A stretch of 64,000 nucleotides of DNA from Pseudarthrobacter oxydans (GCF_013314975.1 NZ_JABTYH010000007.1:95304-159303); one strand, 5' to 3'; shown: positions 16,993 through 25,507, counted from the first letter of the stretch. A program made the numbers and translations. Notes: a model not told the origin generated them from the sequence alone.

Positions 16993-18624
16993 GTGCCGTT
17001 TACCGATGCAGCTCTTTTCAGCAATGTTCCGCCCATGGCCGTGGTGTGGCCCTTCCTGCTGGCGGCCGGCAGCTACCTCCTGCTTCGGTGGGTCATCTGG
17101 GGACCCGGCAGCGGGTCCGCTGCCACTGCCTCCCAGCACGCACTCTGGGTGGGGATCATGGGATGGCTGGCCAGTTCCCTCCAACCGGCCGGAAACGCCG
17201 GCATCCTGCACGCTAATCCGGACTCCCAGCCACTCATCAGCAGCGCAGCGATCGTGCCCGCCCTGGCCTGGCCGGTTCTCGGGTGCCTTGCCGTGCACGC
17301 CATCGGCCAGCTGAGTTATCCCGGCCCACGGCTCCCGCGGCGCCAGGCGGACCTGGAAGTGCGGCGTGTCCGCGACTTCCTGCCCCGGCCACTCGCCTGG
17401 ACCGTCCTTGCGGTGTTTGCAGGGACCGCCCTGCAGATCGGCTGGATGGCGACGCTTCCCGGCTACGATCCGGTCCCCTACAGCTCCCGCCCCGACCCCG
17501 TCCACACCTATGTGACGTATGGCGGCGACGGCCGGGTCCCCGGCATCGAACTGGCTTCCTACCTCGGCCCTGCCCTCCTTGTCCTGGCAGTGGGAACCTG
17601 GCTGGTGCTGGTGCTGATCACGCGGCGCCGCCGGCTGGAGGCGCTGGACACCGGGGAAAACAACCTCCTCAGGACCATTGCCATGAACAGGTTGCTGCGG
17701 ACCGTGGCCACCATAGCCTCGGGCCTGGCGGCCATTGCGGGCAACCACGCAGCGAGGCCCGACCCTTCCCTTGTTGCCGGCGGGTGGATCAACGCGGCCG
17801 GGGCGGTAAACCTCGCAATCCTGCTGGCCATGTGGCGGTGGGCGCCGCCCAGGCTCCCCGCGGTCCGGGCAGACCGCAGCGGGCTTAAACCCCGTGAGCC
17901 GGCAGCGGCCTCCCACCCCGCCGCCCGGCTTTCCATGTCCCTCGGCGCAGCCCTGGGGCTTGCCGCATTCGTCCCGGTCCTGGTGGCTGTGGTCATTCCA
18001 GCGGCCGTGACGGGGCATCCCGCCCTTGTGGTGGCGATGGCGGCAGCGCCCGTCCTGCTGGTCACGGCCGCAGGGGAACTGCTGATCCAGCGCAACTACG
18101 GAACCCCCCAAGCGCCGCGGGAGTGGCCGCGGCAGCCGGTCAGCCCGGCCCTGCTCACCACCGGCATCGCAGCCCTCACCGTCCTGGCCGCAGCCGTGGT
18201 GGTGACTGCCTCCGTCCAACCGGAACTTGGCATCCTGCCGACGTGGGCTCCCACCCTGTGGGCGTGTGCTGCAGTGGCGCTCCTCGCAGTTGTCCCCCTG
18301 GCGGCCGCGAAAGGCCGGAAGGGCATTCCGACGGCGGTCCCCGGGCTGGACGCCGCGCTCCGCGCCATCACCGTGCACAGGGTGGTCCGGACGCTCGCGG
18401 CCTGTTTCACGGTGCAGGCCGGCGTGCTGCTGCTGTCAGCGGGGCCGGACATACGCCGGGGACTCGACCTGGAACCTGCCTCCTGGGCCTGGGCCTGGGA
18501 CGCGGCCCCCTTCACCGGCGTGCTGTTGTGCACCGCGGGGATCGTCATTGCCGTGATTCCCGTGCGCAGCTTCGCCCGCACCCCCGCCTCCGGCCGCAAC
18601 CCTGCCAGGGAACCGGCCACATGA
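16993..18624 (+). CDS. Large polytopic membrane protein coupled to a GntR regulator
   Basis: A 543-residue protein with about 12-14 hydrophobic helices, spread in three blocks with loops rich in Arg and Pro (around residues 115-130, 210-225 and 285-300). No transporter, ABC or enzyme motif is visible. The GTG start is supported by CTGGGGGA 4-5 bases upstream. Its stop overlaps the start of a YtrA-family GntR gene by 4 bases. YtrA-type regulators usually control the membrane protein or ABC transporter in their own operon, often in response to cell-wall agents, so an envelope or export role is possible but unproven. Confidence 0.8.
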   Translation: MPFTDAALFSNVPPMAVVWPFLLAAGSYLLLRWVIWGPGSGSAATASQHALWVGIMGWLASSLQPAGNAGILHANPDSQPLISSAAIVPALAWPVLGCLAVHAIGQLSYPGPRLPRRQADLEVRRVRDFLPRPLAWTVLAVFAGTALQIGWMATLPGYDPVPYSSRPDPVHTYVTYGGDGRVPGIELASYLGPALLVLAVGTWLVLVLITRRRRLEALDTGENNLLRTIAMNRLLRTVATIASGLAAIAGNHAARPDPSLVAGGWINAAGAVNLAILLAMWRWAPPRLPAVRADRSGLKPREPAAASHPAARLSMSLGAALGLAAFVPVLVAVVIPAAVTGHPALVVAMAAAPVLLVTAAGELLIQRNYGTPQAPREWPRQPVSPALLTTGIAALTVLAAAVVVTASVQPELGILPTWAPTLWACAAVALLAVVPLAAAKGRKGIPTAVPGLDAALRAITVHRVVRTLAACFTVQAGVLLLSAGPDIRRGLDLEPASWAWAWDAAPFTGVLLCTAGIVIAVIPVRSFARTPASGRNPAREPAT

Positions 18625-19019
18625 GCGCCGGGATCACCGTGGACCTGCGCTCCGCAACCCCTCCCTACGAACAGATACGCTCGCAAATCAGCTCCCTGAT
18701 CGCGTTGGGTGCTCTCGCCCCCGGGAGCCGCCTGCCTACGGTTCGAAGCCTCGCGGCCGACCTTGGCGTCGCAGCGGGCACCGTTGCCCGGGCCTACAAG
18801 GAACTGGAGGCTGCCGGGCTGGTGGATTCCCGGCGGCGGGGCGGGACCGTCGTCGCCGCCCCGGCCACCGGCAGGCCGGGCGGCCGGGGAACTGTGCCCG
18901 TCCCCGCAGCGGTGCAGGCCGCCGTCGACCATTACATCGCCGCCGGCCGGGCAGCCCACCTGAGCGACGAAGTCCTGCTGGATGTGTTGCGCGGCAAGCT
19001 GGGAAAGGGCGCAACGTAA
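18621..19019 (+). CDS. GntR-family transcriptional regulator, YtrA subfamily
   Basis: A 132-residue regulator. An N-terminal winged helix (about 10-78) carries PPYEQIRSQISSLIALGAL, LPTVRSLAADLGVAAGTVAR and AYKELEAAGLVDSRRRGGT, the classic GntR DNA-binding pattern. The tail after residue 80 is short and helical, the YtrA type without a metabolite-binding FadR/HutC domain. The ATG overlaps the stop of the membrane-protein gene (ATGA), so both are made from one message. It most likely represses its own operon. Confidence 0.9.
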   Translation: MSAGITVDLRSATPPYEQIRSQISSLIALGALAPGSRLPTVRSLAADLGVAAGTVARAYKELEAAGLVDSRRRGGTVVAAPATGRPGGRGTVPVPAAVQAAVDHYIAAGRAAHLSDEVLLDVLRGKLGKGAT

Positions 19020-19051
19020 TGCAAGCACGCAGCCGCCCGGTGATGTCCCAG

Positions 19052-19066
19052 TAGACTTGAGCCGTG
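19052..19066 (+). promoter_or_regulatory. -10 box placing thyA at the transcript start
   Basis: TAGACT (19052-19057) is followed by exactly 6 bases and then the GTG start of thyA. There is no good Shine-Dalgarno sequence. This is the usual actinobacterial leaderless layout. Confidence 0.5.
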
Positions 19067-19867
19067 AGCATCCCAACGCCTTATGAAGACCTCCTGCGCG
19101 ATGTCCTGGCCTCCGGCACGCACAAATCGGACCGCACGGGCACCGGAACCACCAGCGTTTTTGGACGCCAGATCCGCTTTGACCTGGCCAAGGGTTTCCC
19201 GCTGATCACCACCAAGCGGGTCCACTTCAAGTCCGTGGCCGTGGAGCTCCTGTGGTTCCTGCGCGGTGAGACCAACGTGAAGTGGATGCAGGACCAGGGC
19301 GTCACCATCTGGAACGAGTGGGCCGACGCCGACGGCGACCTCGGGCCGGTCTACGGCGTCCAGTGGCGCAGCTGGCCCACCCCGGATGGCGGCCACATAG
19401 ACCAGATCGCGGAGCTGATCGAGAACCTCAGGTCCAACCCGGACTCGCGCCGGCACGTGGTGTCCGCCTGGAATGTCTCCGAACTGCAGGACATGGCACT
19501 GCCCCCGTGCCACGCCTTCTTCCAGTTCTACGTGGCGGACGGCAAGCTCTCCTGCCAGCTGTACCAGCGCTCCGCGGACATGTTCCTGGGCGTGCCGTTC
19601 AACATTGCCTCCTACGCACTGCTCACTTGCATGGTGGCGCAGCAGGTGGGCCTGGAGCCCGGCGAGTTCATCTGGACCGGCGGGGACGTCCACATCTACG
19701 AAAACCACATGGACCAGGTCCTCAAGCAGCTGGAACGCGAGCCCTACGAGTACCCGCAGCTGAAAATCACCCGCAAGCCCGGCTCGATCTTCGACTACAC
19801 GCTCGAGGACTTCGAGGTGGTGGGCTACCGGCACCACCCCACGATCAAGGCTCCGATCGCCGTATGA
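19064..19867 (+). CDS. thyA: Thymidylate synthase
   Basis: A 267-residue ThyA, which methylates dUMP to dTMP with methylenetetrahydrofolate. The active-site Cys is C149 in [24 protein letters not shown] (24-34) binds the phosphate with its Arg, and [19 protein letters not shown] is the nucleotide-binding loop. The length fits the short bacterial ThyA class. The start is GTG, in a leaderless layout. The stop overlaps the folA start by 4 bases, so the enzyme that produces dihydrofolate is coupled to the one that recycles it. Confidence 0.97.
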   Translation: MSIPTPYEDLLRDVLASGTHKSDRTGTGTTSVFGRQIRFDLAKGFPLITTKRVHFKSVAVELLWFLRGETNVKWMQDQGVTIWNEWADADGDLGPVYGVQWRSWPTPDGGHIDQIAELIENLRSNPDSRRHVVSAWNVSELQDMALPPCHAFFQFYVADGKLSCQLYQRSADMFLGVPFNIASYALLTCMVAQQVGLEPGEFIWTGGDVHIYENHMDQVLKQLEREPYEYPQLKITRKPGSIFDYTLEDFEVVGYRHHPTIKAPIAV

Positions 19868-20448
19868 GCACCGAAAACTTCACGGACCCCCAGTCCTTCA
19901 CCGAAGAGCTAGCCGCCTCGATCACCGGGGTGGGCCTCATTTGGGCGCAGACCCCGGACGGCGTCATCGGCAAGGACGGGGACATGCCCTGGCACCTTCC
20001 CGAGGACCTCAGGCACTTCACCCGGCTGACCACTGGGCACCCGGTCATCATGGGCCGGAAGACCTGGCTGTCCTTCCCGGACAAGTATCGGCCCCTGCCG
20101 GGACGCACCAACATCGTCATTACCCGGCAGAAAAGCTGGGCCGACACACCTGAGGCGGAGGGCGCCGTCGTGGTTCCTTCCCTGGACGACGCACTGCTGG
20201 AATCGCAGTTCGTGGACGGCGGCGACACTGTCTGGATCCTGGGCGGCGGCGAGATTTTCCGCCAGTCAACGGAGCTGGCCAACGTCGCGGTGGTCACCAC
20301 CATCGATGTGGAGGCCGACGGCGACACATTCGCCCCCGAGCTTGGCACCAGTTGGGAGGCGGCCGCCTCCGTCCCTCCGGACGGCTGGATGACAGCAGGG
20401 AACGGCACGCGCTACAGATTCACCAAATGGTCAAGGACTGAGGGCTAG
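19864..20448 (+). CDS. folA: Dihydrofolate reductase
   Basis: A 194-residue DHFR that reduces dihydrofolate to tetrahydrofolate with NADPH. Motifs: [20 protein letters not shown] (the catalytic acidic residue is the D of PEDLRHF), [13 protein letters not shown] for NADPH and [10 protein letters not shown] near residue 125. About 20 extra residues precede the first strand ([13 protein letters not shown]), longer than most DHFRs; a later start is not obvious, and the ATG overlapping thyA (ATGA) is the natural one. The next gene follows after two bases. Confidence 0.96.
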   Translation: MSTENFTDPQSFTEELAASITGVGLIWAQTPDGVIGKDGDMPWHLPEDLRHFTRLTTGHPVIMGRKTWLSFPDKYRPLPGRTNIVITRQKSWADTPEAEGAVVVPSLDDALLESQFVDGGDTVWILGGGEIFRQSTELANVAVVTTIDVEADGDTFAPELGTSWEAAASVPPDGWMTAGNGTRYRFTKWSRTEG

Positions 20449-20450
20449 GA

Positions 20451-20669
20451 ATGTTGAAGAAACCGGAAACCCTCTTTGTGCTGGGCTACATGCTGCTCCC
20501 GCTCCTGGCCCTCCTATCCGCAATCGTTGGGCTCACCATGATCCTGGGCGGCAACAAGATCGCAGGAGCCATCGTGCTGGTGGTGGTTACGCAGGTGTTC
20601 GCGTTCGGCGCCTTCTTCGCGCTGCGTGCACGCAGGGCCGCCGTGCTGGAGGACTCCGACCGCAGGTAG
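20451..20669 (+). CDS. Small two-helix membrane protein after folA
   Basis: A 72-residue protein that starts two bases after the folA stop. Two hydrophobic helices (about 8-32 and 38-58) are followed by a basic and acidic tail RARRAAVLEDSDRR. It is the third gene of the thyA-folA operon. I recognise no function; small proteins of this kind follow folA in related actinobacteria as far as I recall, so it is probably a conserved gene rather than a chance frame. Confidence 0.75.
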   Translation: MLKKPETLFVLGYMLLPLLALLSAIVGLTMILGGNKIAGAIVLVVVTQVFAFGAFFALRARRAAVLEDSDRR

Positions 20670-20678
20670 CGCCTGCGA

Positions 20679-20700
20679 CGATGGGGAGACCACCCCATCG
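20679..20700 (+). terminator. Weak hairpin after the thyA-folA operon
   Basis: CGATGGGG (20679-20686) pairs with CCCCATCG (20693-20700) across a 6-base loop, 10 bases after the last stop codon. Only a late, interrupted T-run follows (TTTGTT). Confidence 0.5.
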
Positions 20701-20775
20701 CGCGCGTCCCGGGTTTGTTACTAGGCTGGGCCTGCAGCGTCAGGGACCGCTGTTCAAAAGATTGGGGGATGCCTG

Positions 20776-21756
20776 GTGGCAGGAAATTTATGGGGCGCCG
20801 ATGTTGACCAGCTGCGCACGCTGGCACGGCAGTTCAGCAAGACGGCTGACCTGCTGCTGCAGCAGTCCACGCAGCTGAGCGGCCAGATCAACAACACCCC
20901 GGCCTGGAAGGGCCAGGATGCCGAGCACTTCCGTTCGGACTGGAACGGCAGCCACCGGGCACTCCTGCAGAAGACTGCGGCGCGCCTAAAGCAGGAATCA
21001 AAGCTCCTGCTCACCAATGCCGAGGAACAGGACAAGGCGAGCAGCACCGGCGGGGCCGGCGGGCCTGGCGGGACCGGCGGATCCGGGGGGCAAAGCACGG
21101 GCGTGCCGGGCAGCGTTGGAGGCCCGGGCACAGGCCGCCCCGGAGCAGAAAATCCGTGGGGACCGGACTGGCTCGCGGACCCTGATTCCCCGTTCCGCGA
21201 CGGCTGGGACATCTATGGCCTCACCAAGGCGTTCCCGAACCTCCGCGCGGGCCTCTTCGACATCGCCGCCATGCTGCACAAGTCCCGCATCTCTGATTTC
21301 CTTGATCCGGCAGCATGGCGGGCCTTCCAGAACTCCAACGAGTTCAGCAAATTCTTCAACATGTCCAACAGCCTGTTCGAAGGCAAGTTCCACGAGGTCC
21401 TGGACCTCGCCGAGGGCTCCAACGCCTTCAAGTACCTCGACGGGTTCAGCAAGGGTTTGGGCGTTGTGGGCGTTGGTTTGGACAGCCTGGACGCCTTCAA
21501 CAACTTCCAGGAAGGCGATTACGGCTCCGCCGCCTACTCCACCACCAAGGCCCTGTTGGGCGCCGGTTCGTTCCTTCCGCCGCCGGCCGGCACTGCGTGC
21601 ATGGTAGCCAGCGGCGCCCTTGCCCTCTACGACAACGTCCCCATCGTCCATGATTCCGTGAACTACGTCGGGGATAAGATCGCCGATGGGGCCGAGGCAG
21701 TTGGCGGCGCGATCAGTGACGGCGTGGACGCCGTCGGCGACTTTTTTGGCTTCTGA
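20776..21756 (+). CDS. WXG100-like secreted-protein candidate with unknown C-terminal domain
   Basis: A 326-residue protein. Residues 1-90 look like a WXG100 helical hairpin: a first amphipathic helix DVDQLRTLARQFSKTADLLL, the turn AWKGQDAEHF with W-x-G, then a second helix. A flexible Gly/Ser/Pro linker (about 92-125) leads to a 200-residue domain with NPWGPDWL, several helices and a hydrophobic hairpin LLGAGSFLPPPAGTACMVAS that might enter a membrane. It begins with GTG after GGGGGA. WXG100 domains target proteins to type VII secretion; fused C-terminal domains are often toxins. No secretion machinery or recognised toxin fold is visible in the window. Confidence 0.75.
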   Translation: MAGNLWGADVDQLRTLARQFSKTADLLLQQSTQLSGQINNTPAWKGQDAEHFRSDWNGSHRALLQKTAARLKQESKLLLTNAEEQDKASSTGGAGGPGGTGGSGGQSTGVPGSVGGPGTGRPGAENPWGPDWLADPDSPFRDGWDIYGLTKAFPNLRAGLFDIAAMLHKSRISDFLDPAAWRAFQNSNEFSKFFNMSNSLFEGKFHEVLDLAEGSNAFKYLDGFSKGLGVVGVGLDSLDAFNNFQEGDYGSAAYSTTKALLGAGSFLPPPAGTACMVASGALALYDNVPIVHDSVNYVGDKIADGAEAVGGAISDGVDAVGDFFGF

Positions 21757-21775
21757 GAACTGAGGAGAACAACCA

Positions 21776-22438
21776 GTGACTGAAACAACCACAGCCAGGT
21801 CCTCAAGCGCCGGCCAAGGGTTTCCGGACGCGATCGGTTTTGGCTTCGCCGAGCTCCTCGTGCTCCTGAACCTGCGGCGCGGACCGGCCACCGAAGCCTC
21901 TGCCAAGGCACTCCGGCTGGAAGGCGAACTCGACGACGCCTCCCTCCTTTCGGCGGGAGCGTCCTCCCTGGTGGCCCGCGGTGCAGCGACGGTGGGTGCG
22001 GACAGGGAGCTTTCCGTGGAGGGCCCGGTGGCAGCAGTCACCCATGCCTTGACGGAGGCGGAGAAGCTGGTGCAGATCAATCTGCTCACGCCCGGTTCCG
22101 TGGACAACGTCCTGTCCGTCGAGTCACCCGAATACCGGATCCTGCTGCAGCCGCGGGCCTACCTCAGCTGGTTCGCGATGGCGCAACGGCCGGACACCAC
22201 ACCGGCAGAAGCCAACTTCTTTATTGTGCGCAAGCATCTGGAAGACAACCCCGACGGCGGAGCCACCATCCGCCTGCTCGACAGTTCCGACGGCAAGCAA
22301 CTGCTGGTCAAACGCAGCGAAAAGGGCTGGACCGTGGGCTACGGCCATCTTGATGCCCCTTCCGAACCCATCCGGGAATTTCCGGGCCTCACCGACAACC
22401 AGGTGTTGGACCACATCCGATCGATCCGACAGGACTAG
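21776..22438 (+). CDS. Unknown soluble protein, possible EspG-like chaperone
   Basis: A 220-residue soluble protein that starts with GTG 19 bases after the WXG100-like gene, behind TGAGGAGAAC. The N-terminal half is helical with a winged-helix-like turn (ASSLVARGAATV), followed by helices PVAAVTHALTEAEKLV; the C-terminal half alternates strands (YRILLQPRAYLSWF, ATIRLLDSSDGKQLLV, GWTVGYGH). This order faintly recalls EspG proteins, which chaperone type VII cargo, but no residue-level signature proves it. It could equally be an immunity or adaptor protein for its neighbour. Confidence 0.65.
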   Translation: MTETTTARSSSAGQGFPDAIGFGFAELLVLLNLRRGPATEASAKALRLEGELDDASLLSAGASSLVARGAATVGADRELSVEGPVAAVTHALTEAEKLVQINLLTPGSVDNVLSVESPEYRILLQPRAYLSWFAMAQRPDTTPAEANFFIVRKHLEDNPDGGATIRLLDSSDGKQLLVKRSEKGWTVGYGHLDAPSEPIREFPGLTDNQVLDHIRSIRQD

Positions 22439-22439
22439 C

Positions 22440-22874
22440 ATGCAGAACGGCAATCCGAGCAATACTCCGGGCATGGCACCCACACCCGACGATCAGGTCC
22501 GTACCTTTCATGAGCAGGCCCTGGCGCGCGGGGAAAAGCGCGTGCTGCTCCGTACGGTGGATGGCGCGCTCCACAGCTATGCGAAGGACGAACTCGGCGT
22601 GGTCACCGCCAGCTCCCACCCGCAGGTGCGGTCCGCAGGAGGGTTCCTCGTGATGGCCGTGTTCTTCGCTGCCCTGGCGGTTTTCTCGATCATGCTGGTG
22701 GCCGGCCCCACCAGCAGGGGCCAGGATCCCCTGTGGGGAGCCTTGATCCTTACAGCCGCCGGGGCCGCCGGCGTCCTCTACGCGGCACGGATGGCGGGGG
22801 TTGCCGCCAAGGCCAAACGGCTGAGGGTGGAACGGGGAATACCGGAACCCACGGCCAGGCAGTTCGACCGGTAA
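22440..22874 (+). CDS. Two-helix membrane protein of the WXG100 cassette
   Basis: A 144-residue protein whose ATG lies two bases after the preceding stop codon. A polar N-terminal region of about 65 residues, with LLRTVDGALHSYAKDELGVV, precedes two membrane helices (about 67-90 and 97-118) and a basic tail. It is the third gene of a compact cassette with the WXG100-like and EspG-like genes. It may anchor the system in the membrane or protect the producer; both are guesses from position. Confidence 0.65.
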   Translation: MQNGNPSNTPGMAPTPDDQVRTFHEQALARGEKRVLLRTVDGALHSYAKDELGVVTASSHPQVRSAGGFLVMAVFFAALAVFSIMLVAGPTSRGQDPLWGALILTAAGAAGVLYAARMAGVAAKAKRLRVERGIPEPTARQFDR

Positions 22875-22996
22875 CGGACAGTCTGCCGCCCGCAACGGCC
22901 TGCAGGCAGTGAGCCGCGTGCCGTCGTCGTACGTTCAGACCCCCGCAGCCGCCCACGACGTGACGTAACCGACTGCGCGCTGCCGGAACGGAAGTC

Positions 22997-23011
22997 TAAA
23001 CTGTACGAATG
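22997..23011 (+). promoter_or_regulatory. -10 box placing asd at the transcript start
   Basis: TAAACT (22997-23002) is followed by exactly 6 bases and then the asd ATG; no Shine-Dalgarno sequence is present. The asd transcript is probably leaderless. Confidence 0.55.
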
Positions 23012-24151
23012 ACTACAGCAGCTACCCCTTCCGTCGGCCTGGTCGGATGGCGCGGCATGGTCGGCTCCGTCCTCATGCAGCGCATGCAGGATGAGGGCGA
23101 CTTCGCCAACATCAACCCGGTGTTCTTCTCCACCTCCAACGCGGGAGGTGCCGCGCCGTCTTTCGCTGGAACAGCAGGAGGCAGCGCCGGCAAGCTCGAG
23201 GACGCGTTCGACGTCGATACCCTGGCGAAGCTGCCCATTATCGTTACCGCCCAGGGCGGGGACTACACCAAGCGCGTGCACACCGAGCTTCGCAGCCGCG
23301 GCTGGGACGGCCTCTGGATCGACGCCGCCTCCACCCTGCGCATGAACGACGACTCCATCATTGTGCTGGACCCCATTAACAGGGACGTCATCGACAAGGG
23401 CCTGGTCAACGGGACCAAGGACTTCATCGGCGGCAACTGCACCGTCTCCTGCATGCTCATGGGCCTCGGCGGCCTGTTCAAGAACAACCTCGTGGAGTGG
23501 GGCACCTCCATGACCTACCAGGCGGCCTCCGGCGGCGGGGCACGGCACATGCGCGAGCTGCTCAGCCAGTTCGGCACGCTCAACGCCGAGGTCAGCACGG
23601 AACTGGACGATCCGGCGTCGGCCATCCTTGACATCGACCGCAAGGTCCTGGCCCACCAGCGCACCGACATCGACGCCACCCAGTTCGGCGTTCCGCTGGC
23701 CGGGTCGCTGATCCCCTGGATCGACGCGGACCTGGGCAACGGGCAGTCCAAGGAGGAATGGAAGGCCGGAGTCGAAACCAACAAGATCCTGGGCACCTCC
23801 GAGGACAACCACGTGGTCATGGACGGCCTCTGCGTCCGCATCGGCGCCATGCGGTCGCACTCCCAGGCCCTGACGCTAAAGCTGCGCGAGGACCTCCCGG
23901 TCGCCGAGATCGAGAAGCTCCTGGCCGAGGACAACCAGTGGGCCAAGGTGGTCCCCAACACCAAGGAAGCGTCCATGGCGGACCTGACCCCGGTGGCGGC
24001 CTCCGGCACGCTGGACATCCCCGTGGGCCGCATCCGCAAGATGGAGATGGGTCCGGAGTACATCAGCGCCTTCACCGTAGGCGACCAGCTCCTCTGGGGC
24101 GCTGCCGAGCCGCTGCGCCGCATGCTCAACATCGCCACCGGGAACCTGTAA
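23009..24151 (+). CDS. asd: Aspartate-semialdehyde dehydrogenase, E. coli-type
   Basis: A 380-residue enzyme that reduces aspartyl phosphate to aspartate semialdehyde for lysine, threonine, methionine and diaminopimelate synthesis. It has the NADP loop [17 protein letters not shown] (10-26), active Cys144 in GGNCTVSC, the [11 protein letters not shown] phosphate loop and the catalytic His in MRSHSQA. It is strikingly like the long proteobacterial Asd (E. coli type) rather than the roughly 345-residue form found beside lysC in most Actinobacteria, and no lysC is adjacent here. A leaderless start and a strong hairpin after the gene mark it as a single-gene unit. Confidence 0.96.
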   Translation: MTTAATPSVGLVGWRGMVGSVLMQRMQDEGDFANINPVFFSTSNAGGAAPSFAGTAGGSAGKLEDAFDVDTLAKLPIIVTAQGGDYTKRVHTELRSRGWDGLWIDAASTLRMNDDSIIVLDPINRDVIDKGLVNGTKDFIGGNCTVSCMLMGLGGLFKNNLVEWGTSMTYQAASGGGARHMRELLSQFGTLNAEVSTELDDPASAILDIDRKVLAHQRTDIDATQFGVPLAGSLIPWIDADLGNGQSKEEWKAGVETNKILGTSEDNHVVMDGLCVRIGAMRSHSQALTLKLREDLPVAEIEKLLAEDNQWAKVVPNTKEASMADLTPVAASGTLDIPVGRIRKMEMGPEYISAFTVGDQLLWGAAEPLRRMLNIATGNL

Positions 24152-24177
24152 CCCGTTTCGGCAGCGCTTCCGCGGCT

Positions 24178-24221
24178 CTGCCCCGCTCGAACGGTCCTGC
24201 CCAGCCGTTCGTGCGGGGCAG
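24178..24221 (+). terminator. Terminator hairpin after asd
   Basis: CTGCCCCGC (24178-24186) pairs with 24213-24221, and the inner CGAACGG (24188-24194) pairs with CCGTTCG (24205-24211), giving a 16-bp stem with one internal mismatch and a 10-base loop. It lies 26 bases after the asd stop. Confidence 0.75.
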
Positions 24222-24240
24222 GGCCGTTCTGCGTGGCCCG

Positions 24241-24344
24241 GACGCTCTCTCATTTGATGCGGGTTAATCCGGGACGCTCTCTCACTTGAGCAGCGAAAGT
24301 GAAAGAGCGTTCGTGAAGAACCGACATTAAGTGAGAGAGCGTCC
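24241..24344. repeat. REP-like intergenic repeat cluster B, between convergent genes
   Basis: Four copies of the motif seen in cluster A lie between the convergent asd and AlkZ-like genes: GACGCTCTCTCATT at 24241-24254, GACGCTCTCTCACTT at 24273-24287, AAGTGAAAGAGCGT at 24297-24310 and AAGTGAGAGAGCGTCC at 24329-24344. Two are in one orientation and two in the other, so inner and outer copies can pair. Confidence 0.85.
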
Positions 24345-24347
24345 CTG

Positions 24348-25457
24348 TCAGCTCTCCAGGAAGCTGAGGTAGCGCTTGGCTGCCCGGGCGAAGGCGGCCT
24401 GCGCGGCGGGGCCAAGGCGCCTGGTGTGGTCGAAAAGTTCGGGCACGACGGCGGCATCCCGGCTGGTGCCGCCCCGCGCCCAGGTGCCGATCACTTCTCC
24501 CCCGGCCACCAGGGTCTTCTTGAAAACGCCGTTCCCGCCGGGCACGATGCTGTCGGAGTACTCCGGGGGCAGGACGGCTGTCCGGTCCTTGTATCCCAGC
24601 AGGAACTCATCAAAGCCGGGCAGCAGCAGGACGGACCGCGCTCCCGGACCCCCGGCCTCCAGCAGGGCGGCAGCCCCGGGTGACATCCAATGCACAGCAT
24701 CCCCGAACTGCCGTTCCACCAGCTGCCCGCGGACCGGTTCAAACGCCGCCCGCACCTCCGTCAGCGGCAGCTGCGTCCACCACGCGAAATCCGCCAGGGT
24801 TGCCGGCCCGTGGCTGCGGAAGTACCGCAACGCGAACTCCCCCAGGGCCTCCTGCCGCTCCGGATTCCGCGACACCGGGATCCAGTCATCGAAGGCCACC
24901 AGCAGCTGTTGGTTCTTGGCCAGCGGCCCCTGCACCAGCCACGCGTGCCGGCACAGTGTCCCCAGGAGGTGGATGCCCCGCTGTCCCTGCGTCGGCTGCC
25001 CGGCGGCGTCGAACACCCGGAACAGTCCGGCACGGCTGGCGGGACCGCCGGCGGCGATGTGTTCCAGCGCAATATCCCGGCACTTCTCAACGTCAGCCCA
25101 GGTGATGCCCAGCTCCCGGTGGCGGGCCGCGATGCTTTTGGTGAGCCGTTCAGCCGTGAGGTCCAGCATCCAGCGCAGGTCCTCGGGGGCCACGAGATGC
25201 AGCGTGCCGCGCATTGGCCACGACCGGACCACGGCACCGGTGTCCAGGGCGGACCGGACATCGCTGAGGCCGCATCCCGGCACCCGCACGCCCACGGCCC
25301 ACATGGCGGCCTGCAGGTCCTGGGCCTGCATCGCCGTCATCCATCGCACGGCGTCCGCAACCGAGCCGACGCCGTCCGCGCCACCCGCAAGCCTTTGGGA
25401 GGCAAGCCGCAGCCTGCCCACGATCCTGCCGTCGGGACGGCCCATGCCAGCAGCCAT
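24348..25457 (-). CDS. AlkZ/YcaQ-like winged-helix DNA-binding protein (HTH_42 family)
   Basis: A 369-residue protein of the family that includes the DNA glycosylases AlkZ (interstrand-crosslink repair in Streptomyces) and E. coli YcaQ. Typical segments are the early MTAMQAQDLQAAMWAVGVR with a Q-x-Q pair like the catalytic QxQ/QxD motif, VRSWPMRGTLHLVAPEDL, and the C-terminal RSVLLLPGFDEFLLGYKDR. Base-excision activity is inferred from the family; some subgroups have unknown substrates. TAAGAT on the minus strand ends 6 bases before the ATG, a leaderless layout. The gene ends at repeat cluster B. Confidence 0.85.
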   Translation of the reverse strand: MAAGMGRPDGRIVGRLRLASQRLAGGADGVGSVADAVRWMTAMQAQDLQAAMWAVGVRVPGCGLSDVRSALDTGAVVRSWPMRGTLHLVAPEDLRWMLDLTAERLTKSIAARHRELGITWADVEKCRDIALEHIAAGGPASRAGLFRVFDAAGQPTQGQRGIHLLGTLCRHAWLVQGPLAKNQQLLVAFDDWIPVSRNPERQEALGEFALRYFRSHGPATLADFAWWTQLPLTEVRAAFEPVRGQLVERQFGDAVHWMSPGAAALLEAGGPGARSVLLLPGFDEFLLGYKDRTAVLPPEYSDSIVPGGNGVFKKTLVAGGEVIGTWARGGTSRDAAVVPELFDHTRRLGPAAQAAFARAAKRYLSFLES

Positions 25458-25463
25458 GGCCCT

Positions 25464-25469
25464 ATCTTA
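25464..25469 (-). promoter_or_regulatory. -10 box of the AlkZ-like gene
   Basis: TAAGAT on the minus strand ends 6 bases before the ATG at 25457; leaderless layout. Confidence 0.4.
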
Positions 25470-25501
25470 GGACGCGCCACCGCCCGCCCGTCACGGACCG
25501 C

Positions 25502-25507
25502 TAGGGT
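25502..25507 (+). promoter_or_regulatory. -10 box of the 25514 membrane-protein gene
   Basis: TAGGGT ends 6 bases before the ATG at 25514. It faces the AlkZ-like -10 box, so two leaderless units seem to diverge from only 56 bases of DNA. Confidence 0.4.

Noticed and set aside
20776..22874. Complete type VII secretion locus
   Set aside because: Only a WXG100-like protein and two unknown partners are present; no EccB, EccC, EccD or mycosin gene is visible.
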